Source: an uncultured Acetatifactor sp. (GTDB lineage Bacteria; Bacillota; Clostridia; Lachnospirales; Lachnospiraceae). Taken from it: a DNA stretch of 64,000 nt. Each line of letters starts with the position of its first letter. Positions within the stretch are counted from its first letter, which is position 1. A model generated the notes under the pieces. That model was not told the DNA's origin. It did no database searches and was given only the letters and a program-made list of their open reading frames with translations. Where the stretch lies: positions 12,833 to 76,832 of the forward strand of contig CAJUIA010000019.1 of the NCBI GenBank assembly GCA_910586485.1, written 5' to 3'. Positions 41,141-50,517 of the stretch are shown one piece after another. Both the position numbers and the translations under genes were made by a program.

Positions 41141-43633
41141 TCACTCCGTCCGGAAGGAAACCTTCACAATAAACAGATCCGCGTTGAATTCCAGTTCAAA
41201 CTGACCGCCGCAGGCCTCCGTAAAGCTCTGGGCAATGGAAAGCCCCAGGCCGCTCCCGCCGTCGGTACGGCTCTTATCCCCTCTGTAAAAGCGTTCCGTA
41301 AAGTTTTTATCCTCGTTCAGCTCCATATGAGAGGTATTCTTAACGCTTGCCACGGCTGCCTTTCCTTCTACTTTTAAGGCCACATACACTCTGGAGCCCT
41401 CCAGGGAATACTTCAGGGCGTTTTGAAATAAATTCTGAAATACGCGGTACATTCTCTGCCCGTCGGCAAAAATCATCACTGGCGTCTCCGGAAGCTCCGT
41501 GCGGAAGGATACGCCGCTGCCCTGAATTTCCTCGTCCATATCCGCCAGGGTCTGCCGCAGCAGCTTACCAAAATCCAGCCTTTCCATATTCATGGGGAGC
41601 TCTCCGGAAGCGGCCTTGCTCACCGAAAACACATCCTGCACCATGTTTTTCAGCCTCTGGGACTTCTCGTCCAGTATCCTTACATAATCCTTCACATGCT
41701 CCGGCAGCCCTTCTTCTTCCTTCAAAAACTGCACATAACTGATAATCGAGGTCAGCGGCGTCTTCAGATCATGGGACACATTGGCGATCAGCTCCACCTT
41801 CATGCGTTCGCTCTTCATCTGCTCGTCCACGGCGCCGGCCATCCCCTGCCGGATATTCTCCAGCTGCTCCATAGCCGTTCCCAGATCCTTACCCGCCGTC
41901 CTTTCCGTACCGTTCTGTCCGTCCCCGGAATTTTCAGGATTCTTTCCTTCCTCCGTATTGATCCTGCTGCTGCCATTACTGTCTGATTTATCGGCATAAT
42001 CTCCGTTACAGATTTCCCCGATCCGCACCGACAGCGCATCCACCTCTCTGGCTGCCTTCACGTTCTTTATTCCCACCAGCCAGGCCGCCAATATCATAGC
42101 CAGCGCTGCCAAAAGCCAGGGCACAAAAATCACTTCTGCCTCGCAATACCTCCACAGCTCATTTCCGTAAACAGTTCCGGCGGCTGCCACAAGCGTCAAA
42201 ATACTGCAAAAAATTACCACCCCCAGTAAAATTGCGCTGCGGTGCACCATTCTCCTGCTTAAAGGCTCCTTCATCTCTCTGGCGGAATAGGCCCTGCAGC
42301 ATTTGGCAATCAGGCCATGCCTCCACACCTTCCTGTTGTGCTTTATGTCATTCACTGTCAGGTAAATCGTCCAAAACAGCACCACCCAGAAGATACCGGA
42401 CAGATAACACAGATCGGACAAAAACCATTTTGCATATTCAACGCCTGCTTCCGCGCTGCCGTCATAGGCCTGCTGCAATTCCCACCATACATCGACGCTG
42501 CCTGCATTCCGAAAAAAATCTCGCATCCCGCCAAGCAGTATATCAAGAGCGCCCCACAAAAGCAAAATCTTGCATTCCACCCAGATCCTTCCCTGGAACG
42601 CCGCAAGCCTTCCTGCCGCCTCCCGTCTGCTTCCCCTGCAGAAGCAGGAAAGGACAAGCAGCACCAGTCCTGTAATACAGCATGCCAGATTCCGCCGTAG
42701 AAGCCTTTTATCTTCCTGCATACGATACTGCATCCAGTAAAGCCCATTTTCCTGCTGACGGTATCCGCCGTTTTTATCCAGCCCCACGGTATAAAGCACC
42801 GGCTCTCTTGCGGCGGCGATACAAATCACTGTCTTTTTCATTTCATCGCTCACCGGGAAATTGCGGTAACCGGGAACATACCAGTCATTTCCCTCCCGAT
42901 AATAACCGTCACCGTATACGTCTGCTTCCTTCCCGTCCTTTGTGATCCTAACCTTTTCCCCGTCAAAATACAAAAGAAAATTATAACCCTCTGGGGCCTG
43001 CATACTGCCGTCCTTCAAGGACAAATCCGCATTGGAATACAGCAGCTTTCCGTCATGGGAAATACTGTAGAGCAGGTTTTTATCCTCCTGCATGCCGTCG
43101 AAATACGCTTCGGTAATCCGCTGCTTCCACTTTGCAATGCGCTCTTCCCGTTCTCTGATTTGTTCCTCCGTAAGCGGCTGATCGGCCTCCTGCTTCGAAT
43201 CCTCCGAAGAAGGAAGCGGAACAGGAACAAATTCGCCGTACTCATTATAATACCATTCCTCCCAGTCCGCCCAGTCTTCCTCCGTCACCCCGTAATCTGT
43301 GACAGCTCCATCCGCGCCCTGCTGGATAACCAAATTCTCCGCCATGGCAATCCCTCCCGCACTTTGCGTCAGGTACGTCTCTTCGACCAAAGGGTTATTG
43401 TAATAGCTTCCATATGCCGGGCAGCCGTTTATCGCAATGGACAAAAAGTTTTCCAGACGGTTTGATATATACCATCTGAATTCCCTGCTTTGCTGGTAAT
43501 CCTCCGTCCGCGCTTCCGGTGTCCACGGCTTGCTGCGAAGCAGCCCCGGCAAGCTTCCAAGAGTCAGACTGACCCCCAGAAAAAAGATAAGAAAACTTAA
43601 AAACCTGCTAATGCTTTTCCATTTTGTATCCAA
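41141..43633 (-). CDS. Sensor histidine kinase with large extracytoplasmic domain
   Basis: An 830-residue kinase. TM1 lies at residues 8-30, an extracytoplasmic domain of about 270 residues follows, and several further membrane segments lie at about 310-530. The HisKA domain has ANVSHDLKTPLTSIISY (phosphorylated His near 620) and the HATPase ends in DGGSGLGLSIAQSFTEA. The linker holds an Asn/Ser/Gly-rich stretch. It overlaps the response-regulator gene by 26 nt. The ligand is unknown; similar Clostridial kinases with four or more helices respond to cell-envelope stress. Confidence 0.88.
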   Translation of the reverse strand: MDTKWKSISRFLSFLIFFLGVSLTLGSLPGLLRSKPWTPEARTEDYQQSREFRWYISNRLENFLSIAINGCPAYGSYYNNPLVEETYLTQSAGGIAMAENLVIQQGADGAVTDYGVTEEDWADWEEWYYNEYGEFVPVPLPSSEDSKQEADQPLTEEQIREREERIAKWKQRITEAYFDGMQEDKNLLYSISHDGKLLYSNADLSLKDGSMQAPEGYNFLLYFDGEKVRITKDGKEADVYGDGYYREGNDWYVPGYRNFPVSDEMKKTVICIAAAREPVLYTVGLDKNGGYRQQENGLYWMQYRMQEDKRLLRRNLACCITGLVLLVLSCFCRGSRREAAGRLAAFQGRIWVECKILLLWGALDILLGGMRDFFRNAGSVDVWWELQQAYDGSAEAGVEYAKWFLSDLCYLSGIFWVVLFWTIYLTVNDIKHNRKVWRHGLIAKCCRAYSAREMKEPLSRRMVHRSAILLGVVIFCSILTLVAAAGTVYGNELWRYCEAEVIFVPWLLAALAMILAAWLVGIKNVKAAREVDALSVRIGEICNGDYADKSDSNGSSRINTEEGKNPENSGDGQNGTERTAGKDLGTAMEQLENIRQGMAGAVDEQMKSERMKVELIANVSHDLKTPLTSIISYVQFLKEEEGLPEHVKDYVRILDEKSQRLKNMVQDVFSVSKAASGELPMNMERLDFGKLLRQTLADMDEEIQGSGVSFRTELPETPVMIFADGQRMYRVFQNLFQNALKYSLEGSRVYVALKVEGKAAVASVKNTSHMELNEDKNFTERFYRGDKSRTDGGSGLGLSIAQSFTEACGGQFELEFNADLFIVKVSFRTE

Positions 43634-44306
43634 TTCCCCACACCACCTTTAAGTATTCTGGCTCTTTCGGATTCAGCTCCAGCTTTTCACGGATGCGTCG
43701 GATATGCACCATCACCGTATTTTCCGAGGCGTATGCTTCCTCGTCCCAGACACGGCGATAGATTTCCTCCGCCGGAAAAATCCGGCCGGGATTGCGCATG
43801 AGCAGCTCGATGATGCCGGTCTCTTTGGCGGTCAGCCTCACAGGCTCACCGTCTGCATACAGAAGCTTTTCATCCGTACGGTACAGCAGCCTGCCGTTTC
43901 TGATCTCGCCGATCCTGCTTCCCGCATGAATGTCTCCCAGACAGGTATATCTGCGGAGCTGGCTTTTCACCCTGGCTGCCAGCTCCTGGGGATTGTAGGG
44001 CTTACATACATAATCATCCGCCCCCATGGACAATCCCAACACCTTATCGGTATCCTCGCTTTTGGCGCTGAGGACGATGACCGGAATATTCTGTTTTTCC
44101 CGGATGCGCATCAGGGCCGACAAACCGTCCAGCCTGGGCATCATCACGTCGATCAGCACCAGCCTCACCTGCCTGGAAGCCAAAATATCCAATGCCTGCA
44201 GGCCGTCATAGGCCTTCAGCACCTCATATCCTTCGCCCTCCAGCAGAATGCTGATTGCCTTCACAATCTCCCTGTCATCATCCACCACCAGTATACAGTC
44301 GCTCAT
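43608..44306 (-). CDS. OmpR-family response regulator
   Basis: A 232-residue regulator. The receiver has VVDDDREIVKAI, phosphoacceptor D53 in LVLIDVMMPRLDG and ICKPYNPQELAARV-like K region (VCKPYNPQEL). The C-terminal winged helix is LTAKETGIIELLMRNPGRIF, AEEIYRRVWDEE and ENTVMVHIRRIREKLE. The ATG at 44306 follows GGAGG. The two-component pair sits between the yabB-like gene and rsmI, where Bacillus has no such genes. Confidence 0.92.
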   Translation of the reverse strand: MSDCILVVDDDREIVKAISILLEGEGYEVLKAYDGLQALDILASRQVRLVLIDVMMPRLDGLSALMRIREKQNIPVIVLSAKSEDTDKVLGLSMGADDYVCKPYNPQELAARVKSQLRRYTCLGDIHAGSRIGEIRNGRLLYRTDEKLLYADGEPVRLTAKETGIIELLMRNPGRIFPAEEIYRRVWDEEAYASENTVMVHIRRIREKLELNPKEPEYLKVVWGIGYKMEKH

Positions 44307-44318
44307 ACTTTCCTCCAT

Positions 44319-44452
44319 GCCGCCTCCGGCGGCACAAACCAATCCCATGGAACTAAAGTTTCATGAAGAACGCTGATTTTGCGTTCTTCGAGGCGAAACA
44401 TAGATTTTCTTAGGTTGAGCCTTTTCAACTTTAGAAAATCTTTTCGCCTTTC
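44319..44452 (-). repeat. Hairpin-rich interspersed repeat, copy A
   Basis: Shares with 56407-56552 the blocks TTCTTCGAGGCGAAAC, TAGATTTTCTTAGGTTGAG, CTTTTCAAC and ATCTTTTCGCCTTTC. It folds as a long imperfect stem (AGGCGAAA...AGATTTTCT against its complement) plus a GAAGAACGC/GCGTTCTTC hairpin and GCCGCC/GGCGGC next to the start of the response regulator. It fills the gap between the yabB-like gene and the regulator. Confidence 0.8.
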
Positions 44453-44547
44453 TTGCCTCATCCGAAGGCTGTAATCAGAATACCCCGGATTTTTTACAAA
44501 TTGCTGGCAGGTTTTCTTACATATTTCTTACAAGTTCTGTAACGGCA

Positions 44548-45285
44548 CTAATATCCGTAGGTGTCGCGGATCTCCGGCATATACTCCCCCGGAGACCGAA
44601 AAACGATCAGGGGCCGCTCTACCTTCATGCGGGGTTTTCCGCCCCGAACCGCTTCGATCAGCACCATGTTAGGCTCCCTGTCCACATAGGGATGGACCAT
44701 CTGCATTCTTTTAGGCTCCAGCTTATACTTAACCAATGTTGTCATAATCTCCGTCAGCCGAAAGGGACGATGCACCAGGAAAAAATGCCCGCCGGGCTTT
44801 AACAGCCTGGCCGTCTGTCCGGCCACGTCCTCAAAAGTGCATAATATTTCGTGACGGGCTATGGCCTTGGGCCCGTCCGGGTTGGTAAGTCCATGGTTTC
44901 CGATCATATAAGGCGGATTACAGGTTATACAATCAAAAGAAGCAGACGGGAAAAATAAGTCTGCTTCTTTTATGTCACCTGTTACAATATCTATTTTGTC
45001 CGACAGGCCGTTCAATGCCACGCTTCTGGCTGCCATGTCGGCACTCTCCGCCTGAATCTCCAGCCCCGTCAAATGGGAACAGCCGTATTTGGCTTCCATC
45101 AAAAGGGGAATAATACCGGTCCCCGTCCCCAGATCCAGCAGCTTATCCTCTTTTCCTGCATGAGCAAAGCCTGTCAGAAGAACCGCATCCATTCCGAAGC
45201 AAAATCTGTCAGGACTCTGGATAATCCGATACCCGTTCCGCTGCAGATCGTCCAATCTCTCATTATCCTTCAAAGCTATCGTCAT
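44548..45285 (-). CDS. yabB: tRNA1(Val) A37 N6-methyltransferase-like protein
   Basis: A 245-residue SAM-dependent methyltransferase of the TrmN6/YfiC/YabB type: SAM loop LLDLGTGTGIIPLLM, acidic LEIQAESADMA and catalytic motif ITCNPPYM, which is the NPPY of N6-adenine methylases. It ends with VERPLIVFRSPGEYMPEI. Its start overlaps the ricT gene by 23 nt, as in the yaaT-yabB order of Bacillus. Confidence 0.88.
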   Translation of the reverse strand: MTIALKDNERLDDLQRNGYRIIQSPDRFCFGMDAVLLTGFAHAGKEDKLLDLGTGTGIIPLLMEAKYGCSHLTGLEIQAESADMAARSVALNGLSDKIDIVTGDIKEADLFFPSASFDCITCNPPYMIGNHGLTNPDGPKAIARHEILCTFEDVAGQTARLLKPGGHFFLVHRPFRLTEIMTTLVKYKLEPKRMQMVHPYVDREPNMVLIEAVRGGKPRMKVERPLIVFRSPGEYMPEIRDTYGY

Positions 45286-46624
45286 TTTGCCTTACCTGTT
45301 CCCCCTGCTGGCTGTTCTGCCGATACTTATGACGGCTTCTGTTTCCCTGCCGCTGTTCCTCACCGAACCTTTGTCCGGCCTGACGGCTCCGGTTATCACG
45401 ATGTTGACCGTCCTCCTGACGGCTTCGGTTATCACGATACTGCCCGTCCCTCTGGCGGCTCCGGCTGTCGCGGCGCTGACCGTCCTCCTGGCGGCTCCGA
45501 TTGTCACGACGCTGACCATCCTCCTGACGGCTCCGATTATCGCGGCGCTGACCGTCCTCCTGGCCGCTGCGGTTGTCCCGATGCTGTTCCCGTTCCTGGC
45601 CGCCGCGGTTGTCCCGATGCTGTTCCCATTCCTGGCCGCTGTGATTCTCCCAATGCTGCTCCCGCTCCTGGCGGCTCCGGCCTCTCCCGGCCTGACGTTT
45701 GCTGCCATCCTCCTGCTCCATCGCCTCGGCGCCCTGCTGTTCTTCCTTCTCCAGCTTCTCCAGCTCCTGCAGCTCTTCCCTGGACAGGTCCATCTTTTCC
45801 TTTTTTCCGTGCCTGCGTCGGAATTGGAGCTCTTCCACAGGGTATTCTTTGATTTCTTTCTCGTCGCCCTCATCCACCACAATTTTCACAAGCTGGCGCA
45901 GCACATTAACGCTCTGCACCTCGCCCTTAAGGCCGTCGGCAGTGGTCACATAATCACCCACGCCCGGCAGCTTCCGATTCAGCTCAACATATGTTTCCTC
46001 TTCATTTTTCAGGCAGCACATTAATCTGCCGCAGACACCGGAAATTTTTGTAGGATTCAGAGAAAGATTCTGTTCCTTTGCCATCTTGATCGAAACCGGA
46101 ATAAAGTCCGAAAGATAGCTGTGGCAGCAAAGGGGACGTCCGCAGATACCGATACCGCCTACAATCTTGGTTTCATCCCTGACACCAATCTGACGAAGCT
46201 CGATCCTGGTCTTAAACACACTGGCCAGATCCTTTACCAGCTCTCTGAAGTCAATGCGCCCGTCCGCCGTAAAATAAAACAGAACCTTATTATTATCAAA
46301 GGTATATTCCGCGTCAATGAGCTTCATCTCCAGCTCGTGCTTGCGGATCTTTTCCAGACAAATCCGAAAGGCTTCCTTCTCCTTGATCTTATTATTGGCC
46401 TCCTGCTCCATATCCCTTTCGTTTGCAATGCGAAGCACCGGCTTTAAGGGCTGGACAACCTTGTCATCCTCCACCTCCCTGATGCCCGCCATCACCGTTC
46501 CAAATTCAATACCTCTGGCGGTCTCTACGATAACGTGATCCCCCCGCTTTATTTCAAAATTTACAGGGTCAAAAAAATAAATTTTGCCTGCCGTCCGAAA
46601 TCTTACGCCTATTACCTTTGTCAT
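45263..46624 (-). CDS. ricT: RicT/YaaT, PSP1-domain protein with repeat-rich tail
   Basis: A 453-residue protein; family members are near 275. Residues 1-280 hold the PSP1 domain (GVRFRTAGKIYFFDP, ELVKDLASVFKTRIELRQIG) with the cluster cysteines in GICGRPLCCHSYL and GVCGRLMCCLKNEE. RicT with RicA and RicF forms an Fe-S complex that supports RNase Y-dependent RNA maturation and sporulation. Residues about 320-450 are a tail of eight 12-residue repeats (for example DGQRRDNRSRQE), rich in R, D, N and Q, likely disordered and RNA-binding. GAGG 7 nt before the ATG. Confidence 0.9.
   Translation of the reverse strand: MTKVIGVRFRTAGKIYFFDPVNFEIKRGDHVIVETARGIEFGTVMAGIREVEDDKVVQPLKPVLRIANERDMEQEANNKIKEKEAFRICLEKIRKHELEMKLIDAEYTFDNNKVLFYFTADGRIDFRELVKDLASVFKTRIELRQIGVRDETKIVGGIGICGRPLCCHSYLSDFIPVSIKMAKEQNLSLNPTKISGVCGRLMCCLKNEEETYVELNRKLPGVGDYVTTADGLKGEVQSVNVLRQLVKIVVDEGDEKEIKEYPVEELQFRRRHGKKEKMDLSREELQELEKLEKEEQQGAEAMEQEDGSKRQAGRGRSRQEREQHWENHSGQEWEQHRDNRGGQEREQHRDNRSGQEDGQRRDNRSRQEDGQRRDNRSRQEDGQRRDSRSRQRDGQYRDNRSRQEDGQHRDNRSRQAGQRFGEEQRQGNRSRHKYRQNSQQGEQVRQNDDSFEG
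45377..45664 (-). repeat. Eight 36-bp tandem repeats in the ricT tail
   Basis: Codes for eight 12-residue units of the pattern xxQxRDNRSRQE. The units near the end are most alike, and a frame is kept throughout. Length variation between strains would be expected. Confidence 0.85.
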
Positions 46625-46664
46625 CTATCTACCTCACTGGCTTTACGCCTTCCCTTTATCGGCA

Positions 46665-46745
46665 CTATACCATAAATGCTTCGCATTTACGGTATGGATG
46701 GCCATTCGGCCGTTTCCTGACATGAATATGGTTATTATACCATGT
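46665..46745 (-). promoter_or_regulatory. Repeat-borne promoter and leader hairpin of ricT
   Basis: On the minus strand an extended -10 (TGG-TATAAT; TATAAT at 46734-46739) is followed by TTCATGTCAGGAAACGGCCG and GGCCATCC, a block repeated at 50505-50550. Downstream, TACCGTAAATGC pairs with GCATTTATGGTA (46665-46693) as a leader hairpin before the ricT start. Confidence 0.65.
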
Positions 46746-46773
46746 CCGCATTTCAATTACCACTGTTATATTC

Positions 46774-47859
46774 TTACAGCCTTCTCACCTGGGCATGCTT
46801 CGCCGGATCCTCATAGCGGTCCAAAAAGTCCGGCCCCAGCATAACCGTTTCATCGGCAAATTGTATTGCTTTTACTTCAGTTAATACGGAAATTACCTTT
46901 TTCACATGAAAATCCGGGAAAAGATTCAGCACCTCCATGGGAACCTCACCGTCGAACTGCTCATATTCCGCAAATAAGGTCCGGTAGTCCAGCTCATCCC
47001 TGGGATGGGGTTTTATATAAATCTCCCCCTCCGTCCTGTATTCTTTAATTAAATCCCGAAAAATTCTCTCTCTGGTCTGCAGGTCGCAAAGCGGCTCTGT
47101 CAAGATCAAAATCTTCTCTGTGCCCACACTTTTTTGTATTTTTCGCTTCATGGCCTCCAGATCTCTGACAAAGGCTTTTAAAATTATATCCTTTCCTTCC
47201 GCTGTCAGGTTATCCGCCAGCGTCTGCCTGCTGACCTCCACATACTTTTTGCAGGGATATTCGATTGCACTTATATCATTTACTTCCATGTCAATGCAAT
47301 ATTTTCCGTATCCGTTCTGCACAAAAATCAGATTCAGCTTAGAAGACATAAAAGCCTTCAGCTTAAAAAATCCTCTGTTTTCATATCTGGCCCCGTCAAT
47401 ATACTTCAGTGTGTTCAGTCCGTCCTCCACTGCATGATAGGGGATATGCTTCCAATTTAAGTAATACCCGATAGGATCAATATCGCAGAACACATAAATA
47501 TCTTCGTATTGGAAAAAATCTACGGGAATTTGCTGCTCACACAGTTTGCCGAACTTTTTTGTCATCCGGATCCGGCGCAGCATATTTCCTACAATATTCC
47601 CCCCCTCCGTCATGTACCTGGCCAGCTCCGGATAGGCACTTTGCCGCTTTTCGTCATATTCCAGTACCTCCTTAAAAAAAGCGCATTTCCTGACCCTTTC
47701 CGGAAAGTCGCCGAAGTCCGTGGACATTTTGCTCAGCACAAGCGTTGCCCGGCCCTGTTCTTCCTTAAGCTTATTTAATTCCTTCAAAAATGTAACATAT
47801 ACATGATAATACGTATGACACACATAAATTGCGCCATTTTTCTTTTCCTGTTCACTCAT
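46774..47859 (-). CDS. Glycosyltransferase family 52-like protein (sialyltransferase-like)
   Basis: A 361-residue protein resembling GT52 transferases that act on surface glycans: IYVCHTYYHVYVTFLKELN at the start (the CxTxxH-like entry of the family), VFCDIDPIGYYLN and HAVEDGLNTLKYI in the middle, GEIYIKPHPRDELDY as the nucleotide-sugar site and SVLTEVKAIQF near the end. The donor cannot be told. Its start overlaps the DUF4910 gene by 8 nt, making a three-gene unit with the family-2 transferase. Confidence 0.7.
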   Translation of the reverse strand: MSEQEKKNGAIYVCHTYYHVYVTFLKELNKLKEEQGRATLVLSKMSTDFGDFPERVRKCAFFKEVLEYDEKRQSAYPELARYMTEGGNIVGNMLRRIRMTKKFGKLCEQQIPVDFFQYEDIYVFCDIDPIGYYLNWKHIPYHAVEDGLNTLKYIDGARYENRGFFKLKAFMSSKLNLIFVQNGYGKYCIDMEVNDISAIEYPCKKYVEVSRQTLADNLTAEGKDIILKAFVRDLEAMKRKIQKSVGTEKILILTEPLCDLQTRERIFRDLIKEYRTEGEIYIKPHPRDELDYRTLFAEYEQFDGEVPMEVLNLFPDFHVKKVISVLTEVKAIQFADETVMLGPDFLDRYEDPAKHAQVRRL

Positions 47860-49135
47860 CGGCTGTCTCCAATAAATCGGCTTCCGTCAATTTGTTAATA
47901 ATGGGAATCAGCTGGTCAATGGGTACGCGAATCAAATCGCTGACGGCAATCAAATCCCGTTTTCCGTCTGCATACGCAATGAAATCAACCATGCTTTTCA
48001 CCACATCATAAGCGCCCTTCCTGCTTACAGTGGGATACATTCCCCTTTTTCCAAGCTGGGGCTCACACAGACATTTGATTCGATAAAAATCGTTATATTC
48101 CAGTGCATTCAAAATTCTCTCATACACCTCATATGCACCCTGCAGCCCCTCCGGTGAGATAAAATTCATATCATCCAGAGAGGTATGATATTCCGGATAC
48201 TCACCGTATTTGCTTCTGCATACCACGCAAACCGGAAGATCTATACCGGGCGCATTGTATTGCCGCTCATCCGATCCTCGGTCCAAATAAGTATATCTCT
48301 TATATTCCGGGTAATAAAAGGATAATACGTTTCTCGCCGCTCTGTCTGCCAGCGTATTGCCATCCCTGCTGGGGACGTAGGAAAAAGTTCTGTCATCGCC
48401 CACACAGGAAAGCACAAAGCCGGCAGCGGTATTCTTTTTCATATATTCAAAATGCTCTGACAAATAAGTTATAGAGCCGATGGTTTCCGGTATCCAGATA
48501 AAACGGTATGTGTACTTTCTGTTTGTCTGCGCGGCTATTTTTTTGGCAAGCGCCACTGCCAGCACCGGGCCGGACAATTCGTTGTTGGCCATAGACGGAT
48601 GGCAGACATACGTGGAAATCAAAATTTCTTTTTCTTCCTTTCCCGGAATCATCAGTTCTCCGTAGGTCAGACTTCCGTCAAAAAGCTCGCTGTCGATCAC
48701 CATGTGATACCTGCCGGGAAGCAGCGCATCCTTTTGCTTCTCCGACATGCAGAATCCGTACCGCTGCACATAATAAGACGTTACATAGGGAACCGCGTCC
48801 GGCTGCCCCTTCTGCACATAAATATACTTCTTTAATTCCTCCAGATCTACCCAGCGGTCCACCGGCGTAGAATACCCCATAACATGAAGATTTAAATCCT
48901 TGTAATCTATGATACGGTTACCCTTTTCGTCCTCAATATACGCCTGCCGGACAGCCCACTCCTTTGGCACCGTCCAGTCAAAAACCTCTGTTCCGGAGGG
49001 CACCTCATGCACAGTCATTTCAGGCAGCTCCCTTTTTAAGACCGCCAGAGTACGTCTCACACCATCTCCTGTCAGACTTCTGTCAAGTGGGAACAGCTCC
49101 CTTGCCAGTTCATACATCTCATTGCCAACATTCAT
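47852..49135 (-). CDS. DUF4910 aminopeptidase-like protein
   Basis: A 427-residue protein: an M28-like aminopeptidase-fold with inserted DUF2172 and a C-terminal winged helix. Key regions are ELFPLDRSLTGDGVRRTL, ISTYVCHPSMANNELSG (metal site), RFIWIPETIGSITYL (Glu ligand) and EYPEYHTSLDDM (His ligand). Proteins of this type recur in surface polysaccharide and glycopeptide clusters; their substrate is unknown. It lies between the two glycosyltransferases and is coupled to both. Confidence 0.82.
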   Translation of the reverse strand: MNVGNEMYELARELFPLDRSLTGDGVRRTLAVLKRELPEMTVHEVPSGTEVFDWTVPKEWAVRQAYIEDEKGNRIIDYKDLNLHVMGYSTPVDRWVDLEELKKYIYVQKGQPDAVPYVTSYYVQRYGFCMSEKQKDALLPGRYHMVIDSELFDGSLTYGELMIPGKEEKEILISTYVCHPSMANNELSGPVLAVALAKKIAAQTNRKYTYRFIWIPETIGSITYLSEHFEYMKKNTAAGFVLSCVGDDRTFSYVPSRDGNTLADRAARNVLSFYYPEYKRYTYLDRGSDERQYNAPGIDLPVCVVCRSKYGEYPEYHTSLDDMNFISPEGLQGAYEVYERILNALEYNDFYRIKCLCEPQLGKRGMYPTVSRKGAYDVVKSMVDFIAYADGKRDLIAVSDLIRVPIDQLIPIINKLTEADLLETADE

Positions 49136-49171
49136 ACTTCGTCTCCATGTATCTGCATATTTTTTCTGCCG

Positions 49172-50215
49172 TTACTTCTCGTTATTTTCCTTTTTTCGCC
49201 CGTACCGCAGCCTGCGGTATCCATGCAAAAGCTTATAATATATCAGGAAAAGGACAGGACTTTTCACATGAAGGGCAATCAGCTTTCTGCTTTCCGCATC
49301 CGTATACTGCCTGTAATACACATTGCTTTCATAATCAGGGGCCTGCGTCAGAAGAAAATTTTTAAGCCTGCGCAAAAAGGCAAGTGACGGGCGGGGCGCC
49401 GCCTGTAAATAAGAAAACAGGGTGATCTTATAGCCCATTTCTACGATTTTATACAGGATCTCTTCTCTGTATTTTTCAAAAAAACCCCTTTGCAAATATT
49501 CCTCTTTATAAATTTTCATTGCCGTCATGCGGTCCTCACACCTGGCAATGCTTACCGTATGAACTGTTGAGCCGCTGTGCTGATAGTAAAAATACAAAGG
49601 CTCGTCCACCCGTTCAAAGCGCGAAGCGTATAACAGCGGCAGTGCGCCAATGGTATTGTCTTCGTAAAAAATACCTTCCGGAAAGCGAATTTTCTGCTTT
49701 TCAAACAGCTCCCTGCGGTATATTTTTATTACCATGCTGCCGGGATGCAGGAGCAGCCTCTTATACTGTTCCTCCCCCAGCGGGCCCGTCTGATCATCCG
49801 TATTATTCTGCATGGCAGCGCCTGTTTCCCTGCCGATTTCATCTGTGAGCAGATAATTACAGCCCACTACATCCGCCCCTGTATCCTCCGCCTTTTTTAT
49901 GAGCCTGGCATACATGTCAGCCGCAACCCAGTCATCGCTGTCCACAAAGCCGACCCACTTTCCACAGGCCCTTTGCAGTCCCAGATTTTTTGCGCCTCCC
50001 TGTCGTCGGTTGACCGGAGAAGCAATCGTCACAAAACGGCTGCCGTACTTTTTGCTCAAAGCCTCCAAAAATTCAAGCGACCCATCCGTGGATTTATCAT
50101 CCACGGCAATAATCTCCATATCCTCTATATTCTGGCGCAGCAGGGAGTTCAGACAGTTTTCCAATTTCCCTTCCGCCATCATATTATAGACAGGCACGAT
50201 AACGCTTAATTTCAT
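49172..50215 (-). CDS. Family 2 glycosyltransferase
   Basis: A 347-residue GT-A enzyme: KLSVIVPVYNM at the start, IIAVDDKSTDGSLE, NLGLQRACGKWVGFVDSDDWV with the metal-binding DSDD, and FYEDNTIGALPLLYA for the acceptor loop. It transfers a sugar from a nucleotide donor to a glycan or lipid carrier. It is the first gene of the leftward unit of the island, divergent from the ligase gene. Confidence 0.88.
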   Translation of the reverse strand: MKLSVIVPVYNMMAEGKLENCLNSLLRQNIEDMEIIAVDDKSTDGSLEFLEALSKKYGSRFVTIASPVNRRQGGAKNLGLQRACGKWVGFVDSDDWVAADMYARLIKKAEDTGADVVGCNYLLTDEIGRETGAAMQNNTDDQTGPLGEEQYKRLLLHPGSMVIKIYRRELFEKQKIRFPEGIFYEDNTIGALPLLYASRFERVDEPLYFYYQHSGSTVHTVSIARCEDRMTAMKIYKEEYLQRGFFEKYREEILYKIVEMGYKITLFSYLQAAPRPSLAFLRRLKNFLLTQAPDYESNVYYRQYTDAESRKLIALHVKSPVLFLIYYKLLHGYRRLRYGRKKENNEK

Positions 50216-50373
50216 CTGTCAATATTCCTCATGATCCGGTATATTTGCTTAAATTCCGCATATTCTTTCTAGCTTTTTTCATATTTTATACACAAAGTAA
50301 TTATAGCCGATTCACCGATAAAGTAAAGGCTTTTCCACGAATTTTAAGAAACGGTGTGCATTTTCATCTCTAT

Positions 50374-50517
50374 ATGGTATAATGATTCTGCTGACGCAGA
50401 ATTCAAGCCAGCTAAAGCTGTCTTGCCGGCACTTTGTGCCGCATTATACTCAGCCATGGCTTGAAAAGTAAATGCCTCTTCGAGGCGCTTCCTTTTCTGC
50501 GCTCATGGTATAATGAT
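50374..50517 (+). other. Structured element flanked by 13-bp direct repeats ATGGTATAATGAT
   Basis: Direct repeats at 50374-50386 and 50505-50517 enclose nested stems: CGCAGAA/TTCTGCG (50395-50401 with 50495-50501), TTCAAGCCA/TGGCTTGAA (50402-50410 with 50457-50465), GGCAC/GTGCC inside, and GCCTC/GAGGC (50474-50486). It may be a structured leader RNA or a small mobile element with a target duplication. Confidence 0.6.

Noticed and set aside
45377..45664. Regularly spaced repeats that might be a CRISPR array
   Set aside because: Units are directly adjacent with no unique spacers and stay in frame within ricT, so they are protein repeats. No cas gene is present.
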